Assembly (NCBI GenBank): GCA_022559985.1
Contig: JAFJTR010000012.1
Coordinates: 186,001-250,000 of the forward strand
Length of the DNA stretch: 64,000 bases
Direction of reading: 5' to 3'
DNA from: Parastagonospora avenae f. sp. tritici 18332-5
Taxonomy: Eukaryota > Ascomycota > Dothideomycetes > Pleosporales > Phaeosphaeriaceae
Shown here in pieces: positions 55,770-64,000 of the stretch (its first letter is position 1; every line of letters begins with the position of its first letter). The notes under the pieces are model-generated. The model made no database searches, was not told the DNA's origin, and worked only from the letters and a program-made list of their open reading frames with translations. Position numbers and translations under genes: made by a program.

Positions 55770-56357
55770 ACGCCGCCTCCAGCGCACACGTGGATCTGAA
55801 TACTAGGCATCATACGCTGAATGCAGCTCTCTGAGTGTCGTGCTGTCAAAGATCGGCATGGAGCTACCCACATTTTGGGCATCGTCAGGGATCGAATAGG
55901 CGAGTGGAGAAGACATCGGGAACACAGCGAGACAGCCGATATTTGCCATAGGCATGGTTATTCGGCTTAGCCGTTAGTATTCCGTCACTTTCGGATGTTT
56001 GACGGTAAGCCGAAGGATGCTATCGCGAGAGAGGGGACGCAGGAGTGGGTCATGTTTAGCGTGGGAGACATCGGCAAGTTTGAGCCGACACCACAAGACG
56101 CGTTCCTGATCCTTGACACAGCCGTTCTCCGGCACCGCCAATGCCTGCGGCCTCTGGTTTATCAACAAATGACCCACTAGTTATGGCGATGCCGGTGATC
56201 TCCCTTGGGTGGAAGCCTTTGCCGGGATCTGTTGAAGGCAACTTGAGACATTTGATTGATCATCGCTCGAGACCACAGGACCACTACCGCATCTACCTGA
56301 TTTTGTCTTCATACAGATTGAGAGCTGAACAGTCTACGATTTTTAACAGCGTGCACC
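55770..56357. other. Divergent intergenic region DHA2 / OYE
   Basis: Shared upstream region of two divergent genes; no gene or clear motif recognised. Confidence 0.5.
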
Positions 56358-57534
56358 ATGTCTAAGCTCTTCAAACCGTTAGCTGTTGGTCCGGCCAAAT
56401 TGGGCCACCGCGTAGCAATGGCGCCGCTGACGCGGTTTCGCATGGACGATGAGTGGAAGGCGACTCCCATGAGCAAAGGTAAGGTCAAGTCATATGACTA
56501 AAACACCACAACACTTTTGGGAATAATTCTTTGACACTATCATAGAGTACTATGAGCAGAGAGCTTGCGTCCCAGGCACACTCATCATAAGCGAGGCCAC
56601 TATCATTGCGAGGAACGCAGCTGGACGTCGGAATGTCCCGGGCATATGGTCTGAAGCTCAGATTGAGTCATGGAAAGATATTACTTCAATGATACACGCG
56701 AAAGGCTGCGCAATATATTGTCAACTTTGGCACCAAGGCCGAAATGGAGAGCGCGCAGTCCTCGAAGCCGAAGGATTCAAATTGCTGTCGTCGAGTGCGG
56801 TTCCCATCTCACCTGAGGACGATACGCCAGAGGCCATGACCGAGGAGGACATTCAGGCAGTCATAAGAGACTACGCGAACGCAGCTAAGAACGCCATTGC
56901 AGCTGGGTTTGACGGTGTGGAGATTCATGGTGCCAACGGATACCTTCCTGACCAATTTTTGCAAACCACCTGCAACCAGCGCCCTGATCGTTGGGGTGGA
57001 AGTATCGAGAATCGTGCACGATTCCATCTCGAAGTAACAAAAGCGATCGTTAACGCTATTGGCGCTGAGCGAACAGCGATGCGGCTCAGCCCATACAGTG
57101 ACTTCATCGGAATGTTAATGGATGAGCCCGAACCAACCTTTGAATATCTTGTAAAAGAGCTCAAGTCGATTGGGCTATCGTTTCTCCACCTCATAGAAGC
57201 GCGCATAAAGGGTAACGATGACGCAGACTGCGGTGGCGAGAAATCGGTGGACTGGATGGTCAAGCTGTGGGACAATGCCAGCCCTGTCGTTATTGCCGGG
57301 GGATTCCTACCCGATTCCGCGAAGAAGGCAGTGGATGAGAAATACAAGGATTATGATGTCATCATTGCATTTGGACGGTACTTTGTCGCCAATCCTGACC
57401 TAGTATTTCGTGTCAGAGAGGGCGTCCCTCTGGTCCGTTATGACCGTTCGGTCTTCTACACGCCCAAAACACCGAAGGGTTACATCGACTATGAGTTCAG
57501 CAAGCAATATCTGGAGGCAATGGCGAGCGCATGA
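56358..57534 (+). CDS. Old Yellow Enzyme family ene-reductase
   Basis: This is an FMN-dependent NAD(P)H ene-reductase. Two exons (56358-56478 and 56546-57534) give 369 aa, normal for fungal OYEs. F-K-P-L-A-V-G and V-A-M-A-P-L-T-R-F-R start the TIM barrel; the ligand-binding pair is in V-E-I-H-G-A-N-G-Y-L (His/Asn), followed by D-Q-F-L-Q and the signature R-P-D-R-W-G-G-S-I-E-N-R-A-R-F. The phosphate-binding end reads A-F-G-R-Y-F-V-A-N-P-D-L. In A. nidulans the OYE HxnT belongs to the nicotinate cluster; this gene closes a similar set (amidase, imidase-like, MFS). It may equally be a general detoxification enzyme. Confidence 0.92.
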
Positions 57535-57708
57535 GGTACGATCAACCCGATCGATGTGTAAATTAAGATGTTATAGAAAGTAGAGCTTCTTTCAAACACT
57601 CTCACTATTTACTTGGATACTCTAACCCTTGTTATTCGTAATTCTTCGCACGCTGTATCTCCCCGCTTTCGACAATTCTCTCATTCTTCCGACTCAGAAG
57701 TTTTCCGT

Positions 57709-58698
57709 TCAGATGCCCTCCTCTACCCACTTTCGGGCTTCTGTCACCCAGAAGTCCACGAGATTTTGCGCCACCAGATCGCTCAGCATGTCAGCTGCGG
57801 TACGCGAAGCCGATGCTGAACTATGCAGAAGCTGCTTGAACTCAGCTTCGTCGAGTTTAGTGCAGGTGGGGAAGGACTTTAGGTTCGGTAGCCCCAATTG
57901 TTCGTAGACTTGTCCGTGGACGAGTTGGTATCCGCCCTTCGCCCTGAAGTTCCGGATCTCTTCCTCTGCCTGCTCCCCAACTAGGCTCTGAACGTAATAA
58001 CCTCTCCGGTGGTGGGTTACTTCCCTCTCAAGTTCTTCTTCGCTCCTGAAGCGCTGAAACCATAGCCACTTCCCGGCTTCAGCGGCTATGTTCGCTCCAG
58101 CACTGAGGAAGGCTGGTAAATCCCGGAGCAATTTGAAGTCCTTGCCTTGGCGGAGAGCACACCCATAGAACAAGCCTTGCAGGATAAGTTAGAGTGCTGC
58201 GTCCGGCCGGTCCATATCAAGGAAGAAGCCAGGCAGAATGTAGCGGACCTTCAGTTAAAGGCTTGCACGGCAGACGTCTGCAAGTTGTGAAAGGGCAGTG
58301 TGCGACTCGGACACTCGAGCAATATGCTCGCTCGGATAGATAAGCGATTTTCTTGGGGATGAATGGTCCATAGGAAAAGTGTTGATGAAGATTTGCTCTT
58401 AAACAACCGTCTGAAGATGCTGGTCTGAACCAATAGGATACACCCTTGACCGGAACATGACCAGCTGTTGCGCGAGACTGGGTTGTACGGAATCCTCCTG
58501 AATCATGCTGATTGTGTCGTTTAGGCGCAACTCAAGCCACGCGGTCTCGTGGCATAGGTGCCGGCACACGAGCTTAAGTTGGTTCGATGTGTCTCCGGTG
58601 TAGGGGATGGTCTTGTTGGGATCCTTGAACAAGTACTCGTAGACTTTGTTTCGAAGTTCAGCAGGGAGCTGTAAGATCGGGGATGCTGATTTAGACAT
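57709..58698 (-). pseudogene. ELRN-box family, copy 6, three in-frame TAA codons
   Basis: The frame from ATG 58698 (M-S-K-S-A-S-P-I-L-Q-L-P-A-E-L-R-N-K-V-Y-E-Y-L-F) with box 2 N-Q-L-K-L-V-C-R-H-L-C-H-E-T stays the same to 57709, where it ends V-E-E-G-I. It is interrupted only by TAA at 58401-58399, 58257-58255 and 58191-58189. Segments between the stops still match copy 7, for example S-Q-L-A-D-V-C-R against H-L-A-D-V-C-R. So 330 codons of one gene are preserved with no indel. Each TAA could derive from CAA (Gln) by one C-to-T change. A dead gene by RIP-like or recent mutation is most likely. Confidence 0.8.
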
Positions 58699-59284
58699 TG
58701 TGACGGACTATGAGTCGTTGTTTGCGAAATTGACTCGGTCGGAATTGACTCAATGGTGTCGTAAAGTAACATATATTGTGAGAGCACCCCAGTATATATA
58801 GGAACGAGTGTTAGTGCAGCGATGAGTCAGGTAGCAGCATGACTAATCTCGCGTTAACTTTAGTCGAAAGTGAATATCGAGAGCGCTTGTGGTGAGTGTG
58901 GTGCACAAGCAAAATCTGAAAGAGAGTGATTCAACTTCCGATCTTCTGCGGGGGATAACTCGCCTATTGAGGAGCCTGTTGCTTTAGCGACGGGCTCAGT
59001 CACTAGTGACATGCTTTCACTTCCCTTGGTTATGTCTAAACATACCTTGGCACTGTACCGTGGCAATAGGAATGAAAGGTACGTGAAGGCTCCACGTCAA
59101 TAAATGGTCATGCATACCGAGACCTTCTAGGCATTCATCATCAAACACATCGGCCCTCACATGGCACCTTACTTTATAACATACCCAGGTACCCTCTATC
59201 AACCTGTAAAGCACATCATACTCTACTTTCGACCCACCGCCTTAACTGCCGATATCACTCAACTTTAACAAAACTCCAAACAAC
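58699..59284. other. Divergent intergenic region between copies 6 and 7
   Basis: Back-to-back upstream region of two broken family genes; no gene recognised. Confidence 0.45.
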
Positions 59285-60214
59285 ATGGCCAACCCCACAA
59301 CGGCCGACCCGAGTACGCTAGCAATACTCTTGCCTCCAACAATTGTCCACGATTCAAATTTCTTGCGTCCTCCCGGCGAAATACGGAACATGATCTACGC
59401 TCTAGTTCTCACAGCCCCTGGGCGCACTATTCACCACGTTTCCGAAGGCTATCTCGAATATCACGCCAAGTCCACTGTCGTACCACAAGCTAATGGCAGT
59501 CTCGAGAACAACCCGGAGCTAATGCCCTAAAACTCTATTCTCTCACACGAGCTCAAAAGTGTGTGCAAAGAGCTCTACGAGAAGAACAAATCGCTACGCC
59601 TTAAGTTCAATCCCAAGGTTATGTTCTCGAGCCATTCGGAAGACCAAGTTTCAGCTACTGAGCGGTTTCTTCGCTTCTTCGCTGCCCTTCCTGCCGAGCA
59701 GCGCAAGCTGGTCCAAGATGTGGAACTGTGTAGTGGTATTGACCCACACCACATGCAGTGCTTCACAGTCGATGATGGCAAGCAGTTGCTGCTTCACCTC
59801 GCCGATGTGTGCCGGTACAACCCCAATATCAACGTCAAGTACAAATTGACATGCTTCAATCGTAAGACCAGCTCCACTGCCGCTAGGATGGCCTTCAATG
59901 GGGGTATGAAGAGGCTTAACCTTCGATATGAATGCATTGTCGAGACCATGGGGCTCGACCCAATTGGGCGAATCTTTATCCTGATGGAAAGCGAGTATCT
60001 TGCTGCGATAGATAAACAAGATGTACCCTTACTAGACCGAGAACTTCCACGCTTGGATGTACCGAATCTTCGCTTCTACCCCATGTCTAACATCTTATCC
60101 GATGCTGACAACACGATGTTTAAGAGCTTTGGCATCTTCTACTATGAGAAAGGCCGAGACATGATGCCTTTCTGGGAGCAGTTGGTACACAAGTGGCTAT
60201 CGGAGGGGTTTTAA
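59285..60214 (+). pseudogene. ELRN-box family, copy 7, single in-frame TAA
   Basis: The frame opens at 59285 (M-A-N-P-T-T-A-D-P) with box 1 F-L-R-P-P-G-E-I-R-N-M-I-Y-A-L-V-L, is cut by TAA at 59528-59530, and resumes in the same frame with L-K-S-V-C-K-E-L-Y-E-K-N-K-S-L (box 2) to L-S-E-G-F at 60214: 310 codons in all. No intron with GT-AG ends removes the stop and keeps the frame. CAA to TAA would explain it. Because only one lesion exists, this may be a very recent pseudogene, a polymorphic allele, or a read-through gene; translation from an internal ATG (59621) would lose both boxes. Confidence 0.75.
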
Positions 60215-60550
60215 GTAGGTGTTCATGTGTCATTTGAGCGACGGTAGGAACGCATCGTGGTTTCGAGGACTGTTCCCGAGTACGATGATAGATGAGAGAC
60301 TTGCATTCGCCACACAGTTTAACCAGCATTGAGTCATGATTCACAAAATCTTCCCGATGAGTAACATGAGTTCTTCAGGGTTAAAAACAAACAACCCTGA
60401 GGCTTTCCCAGTCATTCCCACGTGATGCTAAAGTGCGACAACCTTGGAAGCCCCAGACCACACAATATCGACACCAGCTATGCAATCTCAGCAACCAAGT
60501 GACTTGACAGCATGGTCGACATATTCTCCACTTTCACATACCTCTACAAC
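60215..60550. other. Intergenic between convergent genes
   Basis: Convergent 3' flanks of copy 7 and the ketopantoate reductase gene; nothing recognised. Confidence 0.5.
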
Positions 60551-61798
60551 TCAAACCTTCTTCGGCACTTCCACCAACCCCTTCTTTTCCATATTCCGCC
60601 ACTGAATCGCCTTCGCAAGATGATACAGCACCTGCAGCGTCGGCATAGCCACACCAGCCTTTTGTCCTTCTCTCAGCGGCTCGCCCAGCAGATTCTCAAA
60701 CTCGATGAAATTGCCCTGATCATCGTTAGCACGCGGACCACAGACTCCACATTTATCATGTTAATCAAGCATGCCAACGCCATACTAGTAAGAAAACCAA
60801 AACCTTACCTTCTCTAAATCCTGCTGCATACTCGGCTTCAAATAACTCTTCAACGGATCCATCTCAATCGTCCTCTCCACGACATCCTCATCGAGCCGCA
60901 CACCCGCGCTCACTTCCGCCGCGAGAACGATTTCCCGCATCGCAGGCCTGCATAGCGTCAACAACTACCCATCCACACACGCATCGCCAAATCCAAGCAA
61001 ATACATACCTAACCAACCCATCGAGCGCCCCATCCGCCAACCTCACCCTCCCACTATCCACTCCGACAATCCCACAAATCGGATTCAAGCACGCATTATA
61101 CACTAATTTCTTCCACCGATCCCCCAAAACATCGGGACTGTACACGCAGCTCGTCTTCCCGGCTGCAGCATAGCACTTGACAAACGTCTTCGCTGCGTTT
61201 TCAAGCTGCTCAGGACGCAGGTTTGGGTTGTCGAATGCCCCGATGAACAGCCGGTCTGGCTCGTCGTGCACGATTTCGCCGGGCGTGAGTTCCGCGCTGC
61301 CGATTAGTGAGACGCCGGAGAGGATGGGCGTCGTGGGGTGTGTGGTTAGGAAGGGGAGGTGAATGTTGAGGCCGTTTTGGAGGAGGACGAGGGTTGTGTG
61401 GGTGTTTTGCTGGGGCAGGGCGGGGAGGACCAGATCGACGGCTGCGGGGGGGATGTCCGGGATGTTTTTTGTGGCGAGGATGATGAAGTCGTATGGGGGC
61501 AGGTTCTCCTGAATGATGTTGGGGATGGTGTTGCGGACTTCGAGGTGGGGTGTTAGTTATTAGGTTTGGATGGAGAGATGGCATGTTGGGGTGCATTACC
61601 GACACTGGGCTTCCAGGACTTCACGGTGCCGTGGTCGCAGCTTTCAAAGTCGTAGCCGGTCTTTTGCACCGCTTCATAGTTTGATCGGAGGACTATGGTG
61701 ACTTCTGCAAGACCGCCGGCGTCGAGGTTGAGAGCGGCAATTGCACCCACGGCACCTCCGCCAATCACGAGAACCGTCTTCTTTGCCTCGTTAGCCAT
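60551..61798 (-). CDS. 2-dehydropantoate 2-reductase family protein
   Basis: This is an NADPH-dependent reductase of the ketopantoate reductase (ApbA/PanE) family, cytosolic. Four exons (61798-61600, 61537-61009, 60947-60809, 60715-60551) give 343 aa. The N-terminal Rossmann motif is V-L-V-I-G-G-G-A-V-G-A-I-A-A. The catalytic Lys and substrate Asn lie in W-K-K-L-V-Y-N-A-C-L-N-P-I-C-G (about 215-229). The start at 61798 (M-A-N-E-A-K-K-T) is preferred to an in-frame upstream codon. Fungi carry several such paralogues, and many are not pantothenate enzymes, so the substrate is left open. The last exon ends at V-P-K-K-V. Confidence 0.88.
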
Positions 61799-62207
61799 GA
61801 CAGACACTGTGGTTGTGGATGTAATGTGTTTGGTTGGAACGTCAGACTTCAACGTGCGACAGCGGGAAGTGCAATGGTGGGGTAGAACGGGAAAGTGACT
61901 CCGCTACGAAGCCGCGACCCACCTCACAGACTTGGAAAACATAATGGTCTATCGCCAGCGTTGCGACGTCGTTCATGAACGCGAAAGGTGTGTACGTCTC
62001 TTCAATCGTGCTCCATTTGATGCATATGTAGGTGTAGGCTACCGTCCGTTACTTTCGTGACTGGCGACCTTTTCATCCCCAGATCCTCCATGTCGTCCTC
62101 CTTATCGCTTCGCCGTATTGTAAGAGTCGATTGTGAAAGCCGTCCATCCTGTCCACCATAGGACTACGCCGAAGGCCCAGCAAAAGAGAGAGAAAGAGGG
62201 AACGCGT
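61799..62207. other. Intergenic
   Basis: Spacer between the reductase start and the eL42 stop; probably eL42 3' UTR and reductase promoter. No gene seen. Confidence 0.5.
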
Positions 62208-63201
62208 TTAGAAGACAAGAGCGGCACCCTTGGTCTTCTTGTCACCACCGAGCTCGAAGTGCTTGCATCGCTTGAGTGCGAGCTGGACAATGTCAGCGTG
62301 TGTTCAATTTAGTCAGATTGCCGTAACATACCTGTGCCTTGGTCTTGCACTGTGTGCACTCTAGACGGAGAACGACCTTCTTGGTGGTTTTCGCCCTCTG
62401 CGTTTCGTCAGCAAATATTCAGTACATGTTGGTGTGTTGGTCGCACCTTGTGGAAGACGGGCTTGGTCTGACCACCATAACCGGACTGCTTGCGGTCATA
62501 ACGACGCTTTCCCTGGGCGAACAGCGAAGCCTTTCCAGCCTTGTACTCTGTCGGAATTCAGTATGCGGGCGAGACGGAGGATGCGTGGGGTTACTGACGG
62601 GTGACCTTGTGCTGGGTGTGCTTCTTGCAGTCCTTGCCCTTGCAGTAGGTTCGTCGGGTCTTGGGAACGTTGACCTGAAGAAATTTATCAGCGCATATGC
62701 CTTTGGTAACAAAACCTTATGTTTCCCGTGAAAGGCCGATAGATTGGACAATGTGCAACACGATCGAGCGACGGGTGGGTGTGGACGCATGAGGCGGAGG
62801 TGGTGGTGTTCGGAGGGCGGTCGAGGGCGCGATGCCTCTGCGTACCCAAGCCCGGTTATCCATGGACCCGAACTGAGCGCATCTCTTTTGAGACAAATCT
62901 AAGAACGATTGCTGTGGGGGAATGGTGTTGTGGCGCTTGCGCAGTATGCTGCCCACTGCCTCCCGATGTACTGTGTCCGGCCCAAGATCTCTCAGCAGTT
63001 CGCTAAGCGATGGTATCCCTCGCCGTCCCAGCATATCACAGTGAGATGTCTCTTATGGTATGTCGTTTCCATATGCTCGGCATAAATTTCGTCCTCCACT
63101 GTGTCGGTCGCGGATATCGTCGTCATCGTCGTCGAAGGCTCGTATCGTGATGCAGCTGTCCAAATCCATTCGCGTTGTAAAGAATCATGTTCACTCACCA
63201 T
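62208..63201 (-). CDS. RPL42: 60S ribosomal protein eL42 (L44/L36a)
   Basis: This is a component of the large ribosomal subunit near the E site. Five exons (63201-63199, 62674-62599, 62547-62447, 62397-62332, 62282-62208) give 106 aa, exactly the family length. Exon 1 is only the ATG and is followed by a 524-nt intron; V-N-V-P-K-T-R-R-T-Y-C-K-G-K-D-C starts exon 2. The zinc ligands are C12, C17 and the pair in L-E-C-T-Q-C. Position 56 is Pro (T-K-P-V-F), the residue associated with cycloheximide sensitivity in yeasts. The second donor is GTCAGT and restores K-V-T-Q-Y-K-A-G-K. Confidence 0.93.
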
Positions 63202-63660
63202 TTTGACGGTATTTGTGACTGTCGGTTAGTGTGAGGTCGACGGATTGGCGGGTTGATGATGTCTTGAAGTCCAATTTGCACGAGTGTGGGAATCTCGGCT
63301 ACCGCTAGGCTAGGGTGGGGCAAAGCCACACACCAGCCACGCGCACGGACTCGTCGCATTCAACACCATCATTACCACCAATAGCTGCACGCTACACATT
63401 GATCATCGAGATGGGCATTTTTTATTGTAAACTGTGTGGTCTGAGGGTTATTCCGCTGTTGTAATGTGCATTTCTAAGCAAGTTTTGACAACGAATATTA
63501 TTGCTACAGCATCGAATGGCTGCTCGGGTAGGAAAAGTGTAAATGTTAGAAATGCTGCCCTAGATCTGGTATCATGCGAAGCAAAGCCAAAATACCCCAG
63601 CCCCATACATCATACTGAGCGCGCGTTGAGAGGATAAATGAAATGCACACCAAGAAGGGT
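63202..63660. other. eL42 promoter and 3' flank of the partial gene
   Basis: No gene recognised; upstream region of eL42. Confidence 0.5.
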
Positions 63661-64000
63661 CTAGTAAATAGGGCGACCTTCATCCCATTTCGGGGTCATC
63701 TCCCCTGCATTTGGAGGGCTGCTACCCATGCCGTAGCTGAAGCGACCGCTCTCGCGTTTGCCACTACTGCGTCCATCTTCAAGCAGCTTGACGGGCCCTG
63801 TCCATTCCCATATGCGTCCGACGTCCCCATTAGCAGTCGTTCGGACCGCCGCACGAACGTTGGAATTGAACTCGACCTTCTTCTGCACCCTCTCCCACAG
63901 CTTTTGCCTCCGTGAAGTCGAGAATTCAGTCCGAAGCACATCGTCTCGTAGTTGTGTCATGCTCACACCTTTATCTGGGTATGCTCCAGGCTCTTGCACG
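63661..64000 (-). CDS. Src1/Heh1 (MAN1-like) inner nuclear membrane protein, C-terminal part
   Basis: The minus-strand frame is open from the window edge to TAG at 63663-63661 (at least 112 residues). S-M-T-Q-L-R-D-D-V-L-R and K-L-W-E-R-V-Q-K-K-V-E-F-N-S-N-V-R-A-A-V-R and W-E-W-T-G-P match the C-terminal MAN1-Src1p (MSC) winged-helix domain of fungal Heh1/Src1, which faces the nucleoplasm and anchors chromatin. Only the last part of the protein is present; the LEM-like N-terminus and membrane helices lie outside. A Gly/Pro-rich tail follows the domain. Confidence 0.8.
   Translation of the reverse strand, partial: VQEPGAYPDKGVSMTQLRDDVLRTEFSTSRRQKLWERVQKKVEFNSNVRAAVRTTANGDVGRIWEWTGPVKLLEDGRSSGKRESGRFSYGMGSSPPNAGEMTPKWDEGRPIY

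Noticed and set aside
62678..63198. snoRNA inside the eL42 first intron
   Set aside because: No convincing box C (RTGATGA) with a paired box D on the minus strand.

Overview
This 64 kb window is nuclear DNA of a filamentous ascomycete. Genes are spaced about every 2 kb on both strands. They carry short GT-AG introns (mostly about 45-60 nt) that can be placed exactly by frame and family motifs, and the families are typically fungal: Zn(II)2Cys6 regulator, P450, MFS, GH12, GH131, DUF7587. The repeated family with an L-P-A-E-L-R-N-x-[VI]-Y box and an N-Q-L-x-x-V-C-R-Q-L box is typical of Dothideomycetes, so a plant-associated member of that class is my best guess (inference; no species call). 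I annotate 30 loci, four of them broken.

Layout. 0.3-7.9 kb: a DUR3-type urea symporter with a GATA-rich promoter, a DUF1446/AtuA-like protein and a DHA1 MFS transporter, all on the minus strand. 8-12 kb: gene-poor, with a decayed DUF7587 gene and a histidine-phosphatase gene. 13-23 kb: a cytochrome P450, a secreted 5'-nucleotidase-like phosphoesterase, the first member of the ELRN family, a basic Ser-rich protein and a strongly codon-biased secreted protein. 24-28 kb: a tandem pair of HAD proteins. The second is a HAD domain fused to a terpene-cyclase beta domain with a D-V-D-D motif, the architecture of drimane sesquiterpene synthases. 30-32 kb: a conserved fungal protein of unknown function behind a long leader. 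35-44 kb: four ELRN-family genes (one frameshifted) surrounding a GH12 endoglucanase and a GH131 beta-glucanase. 44.7-57.5 kb: a catabolic-looking cluster of amidase, NCS1 permease, Zn2Cys6 regulator, polysaccharide-deacetylase/cyclic-imidase-like hydrolase, DHA2 MFS and Old Yellow Enzyme. 57.7-60.2 kb: two more ELRN genes broken only by TAA codons. 60.5-64 kb: ketopantoate reductase, ribosomal protein eL42 with an ATG-only first exon, and the C-terminal end of a Src1/Heh1-like inner nuclear membrane protein cut by the window edge.

How it fits together. Two nitrogen-scavenging regions (DUR3; the amidase/NCS1/deacetylase/OYE group) both have clustered HGATAR sites, which suggests AreA-type control. 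The amidase, cyclic-imidase-like and OYE trio resembles the late part of the nicotinate (hxn) pathway known from Aspergillus nidulans, without its hydroxylase. The ELRN family forms a birth-and-death cluster: seven copies, three broken. All four nonsense codons in it could come from CAA to TAA, the change expected from RIP-like CpA mutation. The HAD/cyclase fusion is the strongest lead for specialised metabolism, but no compact biosynthetic cluster surrounds it.
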